From NCBI GenBank assembly GCA_014874415.1, contig JACWAI010000092.1:1-36138 (forward strand): DNA of 36,138 nucleotides, given 5' to 3'. Positions 15,389 through 23,024 of this stretch are shown here, in pieces. The position numbers and the translations under genes are program-made. The stretch comes from Nitrososphaerales archaeon. GTDB taxonomy: Archaea; Thermoproteota; Nitrososphaeria; Nitrososphaerales; Gagatemarchaeaceae. The notes under the pieces are model-generated. The model searched no databases. It had not been told where the DNA came from and worked only from the letters and a program-made list of their open reading frames with translations. Each line of letters opens with the position of its first letter. Positions within the stretch are counted from its first letter, which is position 1.

Positions 15389-15883
15389 CTACCTAGCGGG
15401 GACGGGGCTGGCTTCGGGGACTGGAGCCCTTATCGCCCTGGCTTCCTCGACCACCCAGGGACCTATCCATGGGCAGATGTAGGGGCTCACTTCGCCGTCT
15501 ATGGAGCACTTCGACTCGTACTGGCAGATGATGCAGGGTGCCTTTTCGATGGAGGCCATGTCAGTGGGGAACCTGAGTGGGGTGAGCTTGTACGTCCATC
15601 GCCCTTCCTCTAGCACCTTCACCCTTCCTATCAGCCCGCGCCTTTCGAGCCTTATCGCCAGCCTGGAACCGTCCCTGCTCGTCAACCCCAACTCCTTCCA
15701 GATCTCGCTCTGCAGGACGCCGTCCCTCCCCCGCTCGACCACGAGCTTGTAGACCCGCGAGGTCAGGTCGACGAGCTCCTCTTCTGTCCTCTCGATAGGC
15801 TGCGAGGGCTCGGCCTGCTTCCTCGATGACCTCGCCTGCTTCTTTTGATGCTTCGGCTTCTCTTTTGGTTTGGTCTTCGTCAT
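15389..15883 (-). CDS. TFE-beta / RPC39-like transcription factor with cysteine cluster
   Basis: TFE-beta is the archaeal homologue of the RNA polymerase III subunit RPC39. It binds Fe-S and helps open promoters with TFE-alpha. The 164-residue product starts at the ATG overlapping the tfb stop (15880-15883). It has a lysine-rich N-terminus (about 1-30), a winged helix (about 35-95, LQSEIWKELGLTSRDGSRLAIRL), and C-terminal cysteines C117, C120, C126 and C137 in PCIICQYESKC and GEVSPYICPW. This spacing matches the RPC39 cluster (C-x2-C-x5-C-x10-C with the GEISP-like motif). Coupling to tfb makes the assignment convincing. Confidence 0.85.
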   Translation of the reverse strand: MTKTKPKEKPKHQKKQARSSRKQAEPSQPIERTEEELVDLTSRVYKLVVERGRDGVLQSEIWKELGLTSRDGSRLAIRLERRGLIGRVKVLEEGRWTYKLTPLRFPTDMASIEKAPCIICQYESKCSIDGEVSPYICPWIGPWVVEEARAIRAPVPEASPVPAR

Positions 15884-16830
15884 TTCGCTGGCATGAACTC
15901 CTGCCTTATCACATAGTTGTCGAGTATCTCGCGGCACCTGTTCCTTACCGTCACCTCTGTCACCTCTGCGAACTCGGCGACCTCCCGCTGAGGAAGGTGC
16001 TCCCCTACCATGACGGACGAGAGGTAGACGTAGGCCGCGGCCAGTCCCGCAGGGGCCTTCCCGCTCGAAATCTTCGAGTCGCTCGTCTTACTAGAGAGCG
16101 CGAGCGCGAGGTGCTCGACCCTCGGGTCTATCTTGGCCATGTTGATCAGCTTCGAGATGTACTTCGCCACCGACGGCGGCGGTATGTATTCCCGTTCCAC
16201 CTCCTTGAGCACTAGCCTGAAGTATCTTGCGACGCTCCCCTTCTCCATCCCCGCGGCCCGGGCGACCTCCTTCAGCGTCCTTGACACGCCGCACTTCCGG
16301 CACGCCAGGTAGACGGTGGCGGCCGTCATGCCGAGTATCGACTTGCTCTTGGCGACCTTCATCTTGGCAGATATCCTGTAGATCTGGGCGGCTGTCTCAG
16401 CCACGTTGTCGGGGAGGTTGAGAGCCTCGCAAAGCTCGCTTATCTTCGAAAGGACGTTGGAGAGCCCCCTCTCCTCGCTGTTCACTGTCCTTGTCCTGCT
16501 CTGCCATTTCCTCATCTTCTCGACCGTGGCTCGCATGGCCGGATCGAGGTACTTCCCGTGCGAGTCTCGCATAGTCCTGCTTATCTCGGTCGAAAGGCCA
16601 AAGTCATGAAGTGATAGAGTCGTCGGAGAGCCTACCCTGACCCGCTTGTTCTTCTCTTCCAGGTCCATCGCCTTCCATTCAGGGCCCATGTCGGCGGGAG
16701 CGACCGTGACGTAGCCACACGTTGGACAGACCTGTTCCCCCTTCTCAGAGTCGCCGATCAGCCTGTTGCCGCAGACGGGGCAGGAGGTCCTGAAACCGTC
16801 GTCTCTGCTCGTGTTCCAGAGGCTCAACAC
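15880..16830 (-). CDS. tfb: Transcription initiation factor TFB (TFIIB homologue)
   Basis: TFB binds TBP-TATA and recruits RNA polymerase. The 316-residue protein has the zinc ribbon C17-x2-C20...C35-x2-C38 and a B-reader/linker region with KNKRVRVGSPTTLSLHDFGLSTEI. Two cyclin folds follow, covering about 115-205 and 215-310, with ILGMTAATVYLACRKCGVSRTLKEVA and PAGLAAAYVYLSSVMVGEHLPQREVA. Start is GTG 16830, 2 nt after gar1. The gar1-tfb order is common in archaea. This copy looks canonical, unlike the divergent paralogue at 26467. Confidence 0.96.
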   Translation of the reverse strand: MLSLWNTSRDDGFRTSCPVCGNRLIGDSEKGEQVCPTCGYVTVAPADMGPEWKAMDLEEKNKRVRVGSPTTLSLHDFGLSTEISRTMRDSHGKYLDPAMRATVEKMRKWQSRTRTVNSEERGLSNVLSKISELCEALNLPDNVAETAAQIYRISAKMKVAKSKSILGMTAATVYLACRKCGVSRTLKEVARAAGMEKGSVARYFRLVLKEVEREYIPPPSVAKYISKLINMAKIDPRVEHLALALSSKTSDSKISSGKAPAGLAAAYVYLSSVMVGEHLPQREVAEFAEVTEVTVRNRCREILDNYVIRQEFMPAK

Positions 16831-16832
16831 CG

Positions 16833-17054
16833 CTATCGCTCCGTGTAAGCCGGATCCCCGGCTTTCCCCAACCTGCTGCTTACCACAGCGACGGACGCAT
16901 AGGGCGCCTTCACGGGCCCGATGAGCTCGACGACCCTCCCAAGTTTGCGCTTGTCGCCGTCGAAAAGAAAGACCCCCGGCTTGATTTCCTTGGTTAGCTG
17001 CACGATGAGTCGGCCGCTTTTTGCCTGGTGCGTAAGAATGCCGACCTGAAACAA
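16833..17054 (-). CDS. gar1: Gar1-like H/ACA RNP protein
   Basis: Gar1 binds Cbf5 in the H/ACA pseudouridylation RNP. The short 73-residue protein forms the expected six-stranded barrel: VGILTHQAKSGRLIVQL (4-20), then VFLFDGDKRKLGRVVELIGPVKAPYASVAV (about 28-57), which carries the G-R-V-x-E-x-x-G-P-V motif. The start is TTG 17054, because no ATG lies in frame and a TATA-like TTTAAA sits 29 nt upstream. The position just before tfb is the conserved archaeal arrangement. Confidence 0.9.
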   Translation of the reverse strand: MFQVGILTHQAKSGRLIVQLTKEIKPGVFLFDGDKRKLGRVVELIGPVKAPYASVAVVSSRLGKAGDPAYTER

Positions 17055-17080
17055 GAAAGCTGGATGCTCGTCATGTTGCC

Positions 17081-17086
17081 TTTAAA
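17081..17086 (-). promoter_or_regulatory. Internal TATA-like box before gar1
   Basis: TTTAAA in the 49-nt gap between srp19 and gar1 is centred about 29 nt before the TTG start. It suggests an extra, possibly leaderless, promoter for gar1-tfb-tfeB inside the long operon. Confidence 0.5.
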
Positions 17087-17103
17087 CCTTCGCAGGTTTT
17101 CTT

Positions 17104-17427
17104 TCATCTTTTGCGGCTCTGCTGGCCCTGCTGTTGGCGCTTCTGGACGATGCCCCTGACCACAGAAAGCTCCCTGGCGATCTTCAGGAGGAGACCCTGC
17201 TTCGAGGTCGACTTGATCACAGAAACGTACCCCGACTCGAAAGTCCGGGACGGATGGCGTGCGACCTGGGGCTGGGGCTGGAGGTTCAGCCTCCTGCATG
17301 CTTCGTTCAGCTCGGGGAGGGTCGGCGCCCTGGTCGCCGAACTGAGGGGGACCCTGCGGCCTTCGCTCCGTTTCAGCTCGGAGTCGAAGTAGTCCAGCCA
17401 GAAGACTTGCCTTTCGTATTCTTTCAT
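17104..17427 (-). CDS. srp19: Signal recognition particle protein SRP19
   Basis: SRP19 binds helices 6 and 8 of 7S RNA and allows SRP54 to assemble. The 107-residue protein has the N-terminal strand VFWLDYFDSELKRSEGRRVPLSSATRAPTLPEL (8-40), matching the family's Y-D...RRVP pattern. The middle is QPQVARHPSRTFESGYVSVI, and the C-terminus is basic. The ATG overlaps the rps8e stop (ATGA). The 7S RNA was not found in this window. Confidence 0.93.
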   Translation of the reverse strand: MKEYERQVFWLDYFDSELKRSEGRRVPLSSATRAPTLPELNEACRRLNLQPQPQVARHPSRTFESGYVSVIKSTSKQGLLLKIARELSVVRGIVQKRQQQGQQSRKR

Positions 17428-17810
17428 TTCTTTGACGTCAGGACCGCGTTGACGACGCCGTCGGCGGTCGGACGTGAAGACACCACCGCCTCCCCCGCTT
17501 CTGTCTCGAGGACGGCCCCCTTCGTTATCACGCCCCGCCTTTCATAGTCCCTGTTTGCCGGGCTCTTCTTGACCCTGACAATCTTTGACTTCGTCGACTT
17601 CCCCGTTGAATCTGAGACGTTGGCGAAGTCCGCGAATATGACCCCCGACGTGGAGTGCCCGCCCCGCCTGTTGATGGGCCTGCTCGATGCCGGCCCGACG
17701 AGGGGCTCTATGGCGTACCCGTCCTTCTCGAATGCCCTCCTGGTCCGGTGGGGCCTTGACCTCCCTCCGGTGGCCTTGCGCTTGACGAGGTTCTCAATCG
17801 GTCGTGTCAT
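17424..17810 (-). CDS. rps8e: Ribosomal protein S8e
   Basis: This is a small-subunit protein shared by archaea and eukaryotes. The 128-residue sequence has the N-terminal RKATGGRSRPHRTRRAFEKDG segment, the central strand SKIVRVKKSPANRDYERRGVITKGAVLETEAG (about 71-102), and the terminal SRPTADGVVNAVL, all as expected for archaeal S8e. The ATG at 17810 lies 74 nt after scpB. That gap contains an A/T-rich stretch and could hold a promoter. srp19 follows directly. Confidence 0.95.
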   Translation of the reverse strand: MTRPIENLVKRKATGGRSRPHRTRRAFEKDGYAIEPLVGPASSRPINRRGGHSTSGVIFADFANVSDSTGKSTKSKIVRVKKSPANRDYERRGVITKGAVLETEAGEAVVSSRPTADGVVNAVLTSKK

Positions 17811-17884
17811 GGTTACGTTACTTTCTGAGAGGCGCCACCTGCGGCCTGATGTTAAGGATTTTGATTCTTGGAGGCGTTATCTCT

Positions 17885-18424
17885 CTAGCGCAGCGTGAGG
17901 GTCCTGTTTTCCAGCTGCCTCTTCATCGTGGACACGTCGGTGCTGAGCCCGAAGTACTCCGCGAACCTCGAGGTTGTCTTGTATGCCTTGCTCCGGCCTA
18001 CCCGCTCCCCGGCCACGAAACCGACCTCTTCGAGCTCCTTTAGGTGCTGGTACACGGTCGAGCTCCGCCTGAGAACGAGGTCGGCGCCTGTTATCGGCTG
18101 GAAGAAGGCGATGAAAGAGAGGGTCCGAAGGGCGGCCCTGGAGAGTAGGGGACGGGTCGCGAACTTCCTGGCCGTCTGGGTGTACTGGGCCTTCAGCTGC
18201 ATGGCGAACTTCGGCCCCGAATACTCGACCACTTCGACCGCCTGCATCGCGCCGTTCACCGTCCTGGCGACCTCCCGGGCTAAAGCGACGGCCTTCCTCT
18301 CAGAAGCCGTCCCGACGACGTGAGCGAGGTCTTCGACCGAGACTGGCCGCCCCGCGGCATAGAGCGCCGCTTCAACCTTCGCCAGCATCTCCTTCGGCAG
18401 TAGCTCCCCGGCCGTTTCACTCAA
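17885..18424 (-). CDS. scpB: Segregation and condensation protein ScpB
   Basis: ScpB is the winged-helix dimeric subunit of the SMC-ScpAB condensin. The 179-residue protein has two winged-helix domains, about 10-75 (MLAKVEAALYAAGRPVSVEDLAHVVG) and about 90-155 (LLSRAALRTLSFIAFFQPITGADLVLRRSSTVYQHL). The second has the usual LSRAALETLAIIAY-like opening. The GTG start overlaps the end of scpA by 8 nt. Order and overlap with smc and scpA make the assignment firm. Confidence 0.92.
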   Translation of the reverse strand: MSETAGELLPKEMLAKVEAALYAAGRPVSVEDLAHVVGTASERKAVALAREVARTVNGAMQAVEVVEYSGPKFAMQLKAQYTQTARKFATRPLLSRAALRTLSFIAFFQPITGADLVLRRSSTVYQHLKELEEVGFVAGERVGRSKAYKTTSRFAEYFGLSTDVSTMKRQLENRTLTLR

Positions 18425-19079
18425 GCTGGCCCACCGACACCACGAGCGCGTCTTCGTCTGACTCCTCCTGGTTGATCACGACTTCGCCGCTGTTGGCCGC
18501 GAACAGGAGAAGGATGAAGACGCGGGCGGCGTCGACCGGCCTCAGCCCCCTGACGAGCTCCGAAAGAAGTGCCTTACCGGTGGCCCTGAGCCTGTCTACG
18601 AGTATCTTCCTGTACTCGGAGAGGATCGCCTGGAGCGAAATGACGTAGTCGTCTATGTTGGGCGGGGGAAGCTCGTCCAGGGCCAGTGGGTTCGTCCCTC
18701 CCCCTTCCTCGTCGACGATGATGTCCTGCAGGATCCGGCCGAGCTCGTTGAACAGCTCGTCGATGTTGGTGGAGTATATCTCATACCTGAAGGGCATCAC
18801 TATGATCTGGGGAGGCGCCGAGGCGTCAAGGAGCTTGTGCTGGAGCCTGAGCCTCTCGAAGAGGAATAGCGTCTCCACCTTCAGCCTGTAGATGGTAGCG
18901 GACGACAGGGCTGCCGTCCCCGCGGCCCTCATGTCGATGAACTCGGACTCTGATATCGCCTTCAGGAACATGTCGAGGAGTTCGGTGAGGTTGATCTCCC
19001 AGGGGCTCTTGCGCTTGGCCAGGGACGGGTCGATCAGGACGTTGAGGGGGGGACGGCCGAGCAGGGAGGAGCTAGGCAG
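18417..19079 (-). CDS. scpA: Segregation and condensation protein ScpA (kleisin), probable CTG start
   Basis: ScpA is the kleisin bridging the SMC heads. The conserved N-terminus PLNVLIDPSLAKRKSPWEINLTELLDMFL lies upstream of the first ATG (18971) in the same frame. That frame has no ATG, GTG or TTG before an upstream TGA. The best start is CTG at 19079, eight bases before the end of the smc stop, giving 220 residues. The rest shows the acidic and helical middle (GGGTNPLALDELPPPNIDDYV) and the C-terminal winged helix (VDAARVFILLLFAANSGEVVINQEESDEDALV). It overlaps smc and scpB. An ATG-start call would lose the SMC-neck-binding helix. Confidence 0.88.
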   Translation of the reverse strand: MPSSSLLGRPPLNVLIDPSLAKRKSPWEINLTELLDMFLKAISESEFIDMRAAGTAALSSATIYRLKVETLFLFERLRLQHKLLDASAPPQIIVMPFRYEIYSTNIDELFNELGRILQDIIVDEEGGGTNPLALDELPPPNIDDYVISLQAILSEYRKILVDRLRATGKALLSELVRGLRPVDAARVFILLLFAANSGEVVINQEESDEDALVVSVGQLE

Positions 19080-22000
19080 GGCGCGGCACCTCTGCGGGCT
19101 TGTAGTGCACCACCCGCGACGTCCCTCCGGCCGAGTACACGCCGTATGTCATGTCGCTTTCGGCGACGAAGACGTCCCTCAGCGTGATCGCGATTATCTG
19201 CGCCTCCGAAGACTTCTCCCTCAGGAACCGGGCGAGGCTGTTCGAGTTGACCGCGTCCAGGGCGGCGTCGATCTCGTCGAAGAGGTAGAAGGGGTGGCGC
19301 TGTACTGCCTGCATCGCAAGTATCATGGAGACACCCGTGACCGCCCTCTGGCCTCCGCTGTGCTGCGACGACTCCCGCAGCCCGTTGCCGAAGTCAGCCC
19401 TCAGGATGACGCCCCCGGAGAAGACTTCGTCCGGAGTCTCTAGCTCGAGGACCGCCTGGCCCCCCGCGAGCTTCTGGAAGATGCCGCTGAACTCCGAACC
19501 CACCCTCTCGAAGGCCGACATGAAGACCTTCTTCTTCTCTGACTCGACGCTCTCTATGAAGCCGATAATGGAGTTCCGCTCGGCTTCGAGCTCGTTGTGC
19601 CTTACAGAGAGGTTCTTGTAGCTGACATACATCTCGGTGTACTGCTTGTCGGCGCCGCGGTTGACCGAGCCTATCACCTGCTGATACTCCCCCTCGAGCT
19701 CCTCCAACAGGGAGACGCTCGACTCGAAGTAGGCGAGCTCCTCCTGGTAACCGAGCATCCTGAGGCTCCCCATCGCTTCCTCTATCTTCTCCTGGGTGGC
19801 CGAAGACTGGCCCGAAAGGGCGAAGAGGTCCTTCTGGTTCCCCGCGATGGAGCGCGCGACGCCGTCCCTTTCCTCCTTCAGGCGCCTGGCCCTACTGTCG
19901 AACTCGTCCAGGACGGGCTGGCTCCGCTTCGAAGACTCCATCAACTTCCCTATCTGGTCCTCGAGGGAGCGCTTCTGTTCTGTCAGCTCCTTTATCCTTC
20001 GCGGCGCTTCTCGGACGAACTCCTTGTTGGAGCGGAGGTCCTCGTTGGCGTTCGAGAGGTCGAGCTGGTTCTCTTCGAGCGCCCTGAGCAGGACGTTCTC
20101 CAGGTTCGCCCTCTCCCTCGCGAGGCTCAGGTTGAGGTCCTGGATCCTGTTCCTTATCGTGTCTATCTCTGAGGAGAGCCCGTTCTTCGCGCCGTCAAGT
20201 TCCGCGAGCATGGCGTCCAGGCCGAGAGCCTGGTTGTCCGAGACGACCTGCCGGAGGGAAGCGGTCCCCTTCGTGATCGAACCTTTCCTTTCGAGGTTGG
20301 CCCTCAGCCTTTCCTCGAGCCTCGACACCACGGCCGCCTGCTTCTGATATTGGGTGCTAAGGTTCCGGTAGATGCTCTTGTACTGTCCCATCATCTGCCT
20401 GATCGTGGTCGCCTGGGCCTTCAGGCTGGTCGAGGTCACTATCTTCTTCACTCTTTCCTTCATGATGGTGCGGGAGTCAGACTCGAGGTTATCGAGCTCT
20501 GACTTCCTCCTGTCGATGGCCCCTTTAAGGGCGCCGACAGCGTCCTCGACTTCGCTTATGCCCTCCAGGTTCTCAAGACCCTCCATCAGGTTGACGACGA
20601 GCTCCTGGTAGCCGTAGCTGAAAGCGCGCCCTCCAAGCTCGAACGTCTCCCCGTCGGCGGTCACCGCCCTCACCCCTTCGGAGGCGAGGATGTACCCGAT
20701 CGCTTCCGTGTCCACGAGCACGGAGTCGCCGGCGAGGAAGTTGACCAGGCCCTCGAACTCGTCTTCGCACTTTATCACGTCTGACAGAGGGCCGAGCACC
20801 CCTGGGGACCTGTCGACGCCGACCGCCTTGCATGACTCGACCTCGCTGAGAGGGATCACCGAGAAGCTCCTAGCCTTCAGGGACTTCGCCGCTTTGATGA
20901 GCTGGGTCATCGACCTCAGGTCCTGGACCACGAAGGCGCCCATCCACCTTCCCATGACCGCACTGACGGCCCTCGAATACTGCTGTGGATACTTCAGCAG
21001 CTGACCCAGCCGTCCGACGTAGCCTGGGACGCCCCCCTGGTCGCAGTACTCCTGAAGCTTGAGCTGCCCGCTTCTTTCGCCGGAAATGCTTTCCGACATG
21101 TGCCTGAACGCTTCCTCCTTGGATACCTCGACAGCGGCCTTCTCCAGCGTCTTGGAGGCGGATTGGATGGAAGAAACGAGCTTCTCCCTGTTCTTCTCGA
21201 CCCCCGAAAGGCTGTCGTCCAGGACGTTGAGCTCCTTGGTCGACGCGTCATAGAGCTCGAACAGGCTCTTCGTGTTCGCCTCCAGCTTCCCCAGGACGGT
21301 GGCGTAGTTGTCCACCCTGAGCTTGAGCTCTTCAAGGCGCTTCTTTTCGACCGTCAGGCCGGCGTTGGTCGCGTTGATGGCAAGTTCGACCTGGGTCATC
21401 TTCTGGCCAAGGTCGGCGAGCTTCACCTGCACCCTGGCGGTCAGCTTCCCCTTCTTCTCGATCGTCCTGCGCAGCTCCTCCCCCGCCTGGAAGAATTCCT
21501 TCAGCCTCTGAGCGAGCCCTGCGTGCTTACCGTCCAGCTTCTCGATCTCTGCAGTCAGCTGCCTGACGTTCGAGGTGGCGGCGTTGACCTCCCTCTGCTT
21601 CTCGGAAACCACCTGCTTTAGCTGCGGTACCGTCTCCCCCCCAAGGTCGGTTACGTTCTGCTCTGCGGTCTTGAAGTCTGCCTCGAGGGTTTCAAGCTCG
21701 TTCCTCACGTCTGCGAGCTGGAACTGCAGGTCGACGTGGCTCGCTCCGCCTCCCTGGATGACGTCCACTATGAAGCGCGTCTTCTCGTTCTCGACCTGCC
21801 CGATCCGGTTCTCGAGCTCCACCAGCCTGGCCCCGAGGTCGCTTATCCTGCCGTTGAGCTCCTGCTCCTGGGAGCGGAGGACGGAGAGTCTCTCCTTCAT
21901 GTCCCCGATGCGCTTCGACGTCAGCACAGCCTGGAGCCAGTTGATCTGCGACTCGAGTAGATTGAATCTGATCATGTCTGTCCTCTGGGAGTCGAGCGAT

Positions 22001-22632
22001 TCGAGAGTGCTCCTCATCTCCCCGATGCGGGCCATGGCGACCTCCAGCCTCTGGTCCGCCTGACCCAGCTGCCTCTGTGCTTCGGCCTTCCTCTCGTCGA
22101 ACTTCGAAATACCAACGACCCCTTCGATAAGCCTCCTCTTCTCCTCGGGGGTGAGGTCGGCCATCTTCGTTCCCGCTCCCTGAGCCACGATGTTGAACCC
22201 GCCCGGGGCGAGGCCAGCCAGGTCGATGATGTCGGCAAGGGCCCCCCTCGATGTCTTTCTGCCGTTGATGTAGTAGGTGTTGTCCCCGTCTTCCCTCAGC
22301 TCCCTCGTGACAGTGACGAGGTCCGAGTCGACCGGGATCGCCCTGTCGGAGTTGTCGAACTGGAGCGTGACCCTGCAGCTGGTCGGCTTTCCCGCCCCTG
22401 AAGGGTCGTCGGATCTTGGCGTGAATATGAGGCCGGACATGCGGTTGTTCCCTGCCCTCAGCGCCCTAGGTGAGTTCTCGCCAATGGCGAAAGATATGGC
22501 GTCGGCCAGGTTCGACTTTCCGCTCCCGTTGGGTCCCGTGATGACTGTAAACCCTCTTTCGAAGTTGACGACCACGGTCCGGGGGCCTGCGGACTTGAAA
22601 CCGCGCATCTCCAGCCTTCGAATATACGTCAC
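19072..22632 (-). CDS. smc: Chromosome segregation ATPase SMC
   Basis: SMC forms the long coiled-coil ATPase of condensin. The 1186-residue protein has the head with Walker A GPNGSGKS (33-40) and the Q-loop region GFNIVAQGAGTKMADLTPEEKRRLIE. Coiled coils cover about 180-510 and 690-1020. The hinge between them is marked by GVPGYVGRLGQLL and FELGGRAFSYGYQELVVN. The C-terminal head carries the signature HSGGQRAV (about 1091-1098) and the Walker B/D-loop FYLFDEIDAALD (about 1115-1126). Start is GTG 22632. It leads the operon smc-scpA-scpB-rps8e-srp19-gar1-tfb-tfeB-cdd-ftsJ. Its TATA is probably the minus-strand reading of the element at 22671-22680. Confidence 0.97.
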   Translation of the reverse strand: MTYIRRLEMRGFKSAGPRTVVVNFERGFTVITGPNGSGKSNLADAISFAIGENSPRALRAGNNRMSGLIFTPRSDDPSGAGKPTSCRVTLQFDNSDRAIPVDSDLVTVTRELREDGDNTYYINGRKTSRGALADIIDLAGLAPGGFNIVAQGAGTKMADLTPEEKRRLIEGVVGISKFDERKAEAQRQLGQADQRLEVAMARIGEMRSTLESLDSQRTDMIRFNLLESQINWLQAVLTSKRIGDMKERLSVLRSQEQELNGRISDLGARLVELENRIGQVENEKTRFIVDVIQGGGASHVDLQFQLADVRNELETLEADFKTAEQNVTDLGGETVPQLKQVVSEKQREVNAATSNVRQLTAEIEKLDGKHAGLAQRLKEFFQAGEELRRTIEKKGKLTARVQVKLADLGQKMTQVELAINATNAGLTVEKKRLEELKLRVDNYATVLGKLEANTKSLFELYDASTKELNVLDDSLSGVEKNREKLVSSIQSASKTLEKAAVEVSKEEAFRHMSESISGERSGQLKLQEYCDQGGVPGYVGRLGQLLKYPQQYSRAVSAVMGRWMGAFVVQDLRSMTQLIKAAKSLKARSFSVIPLSEVESCKAVGVDRSPGVLGPLSDVIKCEDEFEGLVNFLAGDSVLVDTEAIGYILASEGVRAVTADGETFELGGRAFSYGYQELVVNLMEGLENLEGISEVEDAVGALKGAIDRRKSELDNLESDSRTIMKERVKKIVTSTSLKAQATTIRQMMGQYKSIYRNLSTQYQKQAAVVSRLEERLRANLERKGSITKGTASLRQVVSDNQALGLDAMLAELDGAKNGLSSEIDTIRNRIQDLNLSLARERANLENVLLRALEENQLDLSNANEDLRSNKEFVREAPRRIKELTEQKRSLEDQIGKLMESSKRSQPVLDEFDSRARRLKEERDGVARSIAGNQKDLFALSGQSSATQEKIEEAMGSLRMLGYQEELAYFESSVSLLEELEGEYQQVIGSVNRGADKQYTEMYVSYKNLSVRHNELEAERNSIIGFIESVESEKKKVFMSAFERVGSEFSGIFQKLAGGQAVLELETPDEVFSGGVILRADFGNGLRESSQHSGGQRAVTGVSMILAMQAVQRHPFYLFDEIDAALDAVNSNSLARFLREKSSEAQIIAITLRDVFVAESDMTYGVYSAGGTSRVVHYKPAEVPRPA

Positions 22633-22670
22633 AGAATGATTTGCCCCGTCTAGTGGACACGTCAGAGAAG

Positions 22671-22680
22671 GGATATAAGC
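22671..22680. promoter_or_regulatory. TATA-like element between smc and a candidate RNA
   Basis: GGATATAAGC on the plus strand reads GCTTATATCC on the minus strand. On the minus strand it is about 44 nt before the smc GTG. On the plus strand a start near 22702 would begin the candidate structured RNA. It may serve either or both directions. Confidence 0.5.
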
Positions 22681-22701
22681 GAATCGGAGCCTGATTTGTC
22701 G

Positions 22702-22798
22702 TCAGACGGGCCGCACCTGCTGGCGATGTAGGGCTGTTTTTCCTGCGCGGGCGACAGCGATTCGTTGGGGTTCGCCGATTGGCGGATTCCGTCTTTTT
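22702..22798 (+). ncRNA. Candidate structured small RNA with T5 tail
   Basis: A TATA-like box lies about 26 nt upstream. The body is closed by AGACGG (22704-22709) pairing with CCGTCT (22789-22794), continued by CCGC (22711-22714) with GCGG (22782-22785). Inside, a long hairpin is seen: GGCGA/TCGCC around CAGCG-ATT-CGTTG. A run of five T (22794-22798) follows. I matched it to no known family: it has no tRNA T-arm, no ACA box and no C/D boxes. The support is structural only. Confidence 0.45.
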
Positions 22799-23024
22799 GG
22801 GCGGTTTCGGCTGGAGTCTTGCCCGTGGAGGCGGCAGATGCCCGAATCTGGCGGTTCTGCCCCACTGCCTCAGGCCTGTGGGCGGCCTGTAGAGTGTCTC
22901 AAGCGCTTGGCCATACTCGCCCTTCCGGGAGCCAGCAGAAGCTTCCTGTGCTTCGACGGATCACCACGGATCACCGAGAGCAAGAGCAGAAGGTAGTAAT
23001 ACGCCACCGAGGGTCCTTCGTGGC
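22799..23024. other. Gene-free tract with nested hairpins and a tandem 10-bp repeat
   Basis: No convincing protein or known RNA is seen here. A nested stem pairs 22828-22832 with 22867-22871, 22833-22838 with 22856-22861, and 22840-22842 with 22850-22852. A second hairpin, CAGGCC/GGCCTG, lies at 22871-22889. ACGGATCACC occurs twice in tandem (22956-22975). TAGTAATAC, about 25-30 nt before the M24 peptidase ATG, may be its promoter. The pairing density suggests a transcribed RNA. Confidence 0.4.

Noticed and set aside
22860-22945. A tRNA on the minus strand (GTATGGCCAAGCGCTTGAGA resembles a D-arm)
   Set aside because: No anticodon arm, no T-arm with TTCRA, and no matching acceptor strand was found, even allowing an intron.
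22700-23000. SRP 7S RNA or RNase P RNA in the gap upstream of the M24 peptidase
   Set aside because: CCCGGAAGGG on the minus strand recalls SRP helix 8, but the AGCAGC side is absent. No RNase P CR-I or CR-V motifs are present.
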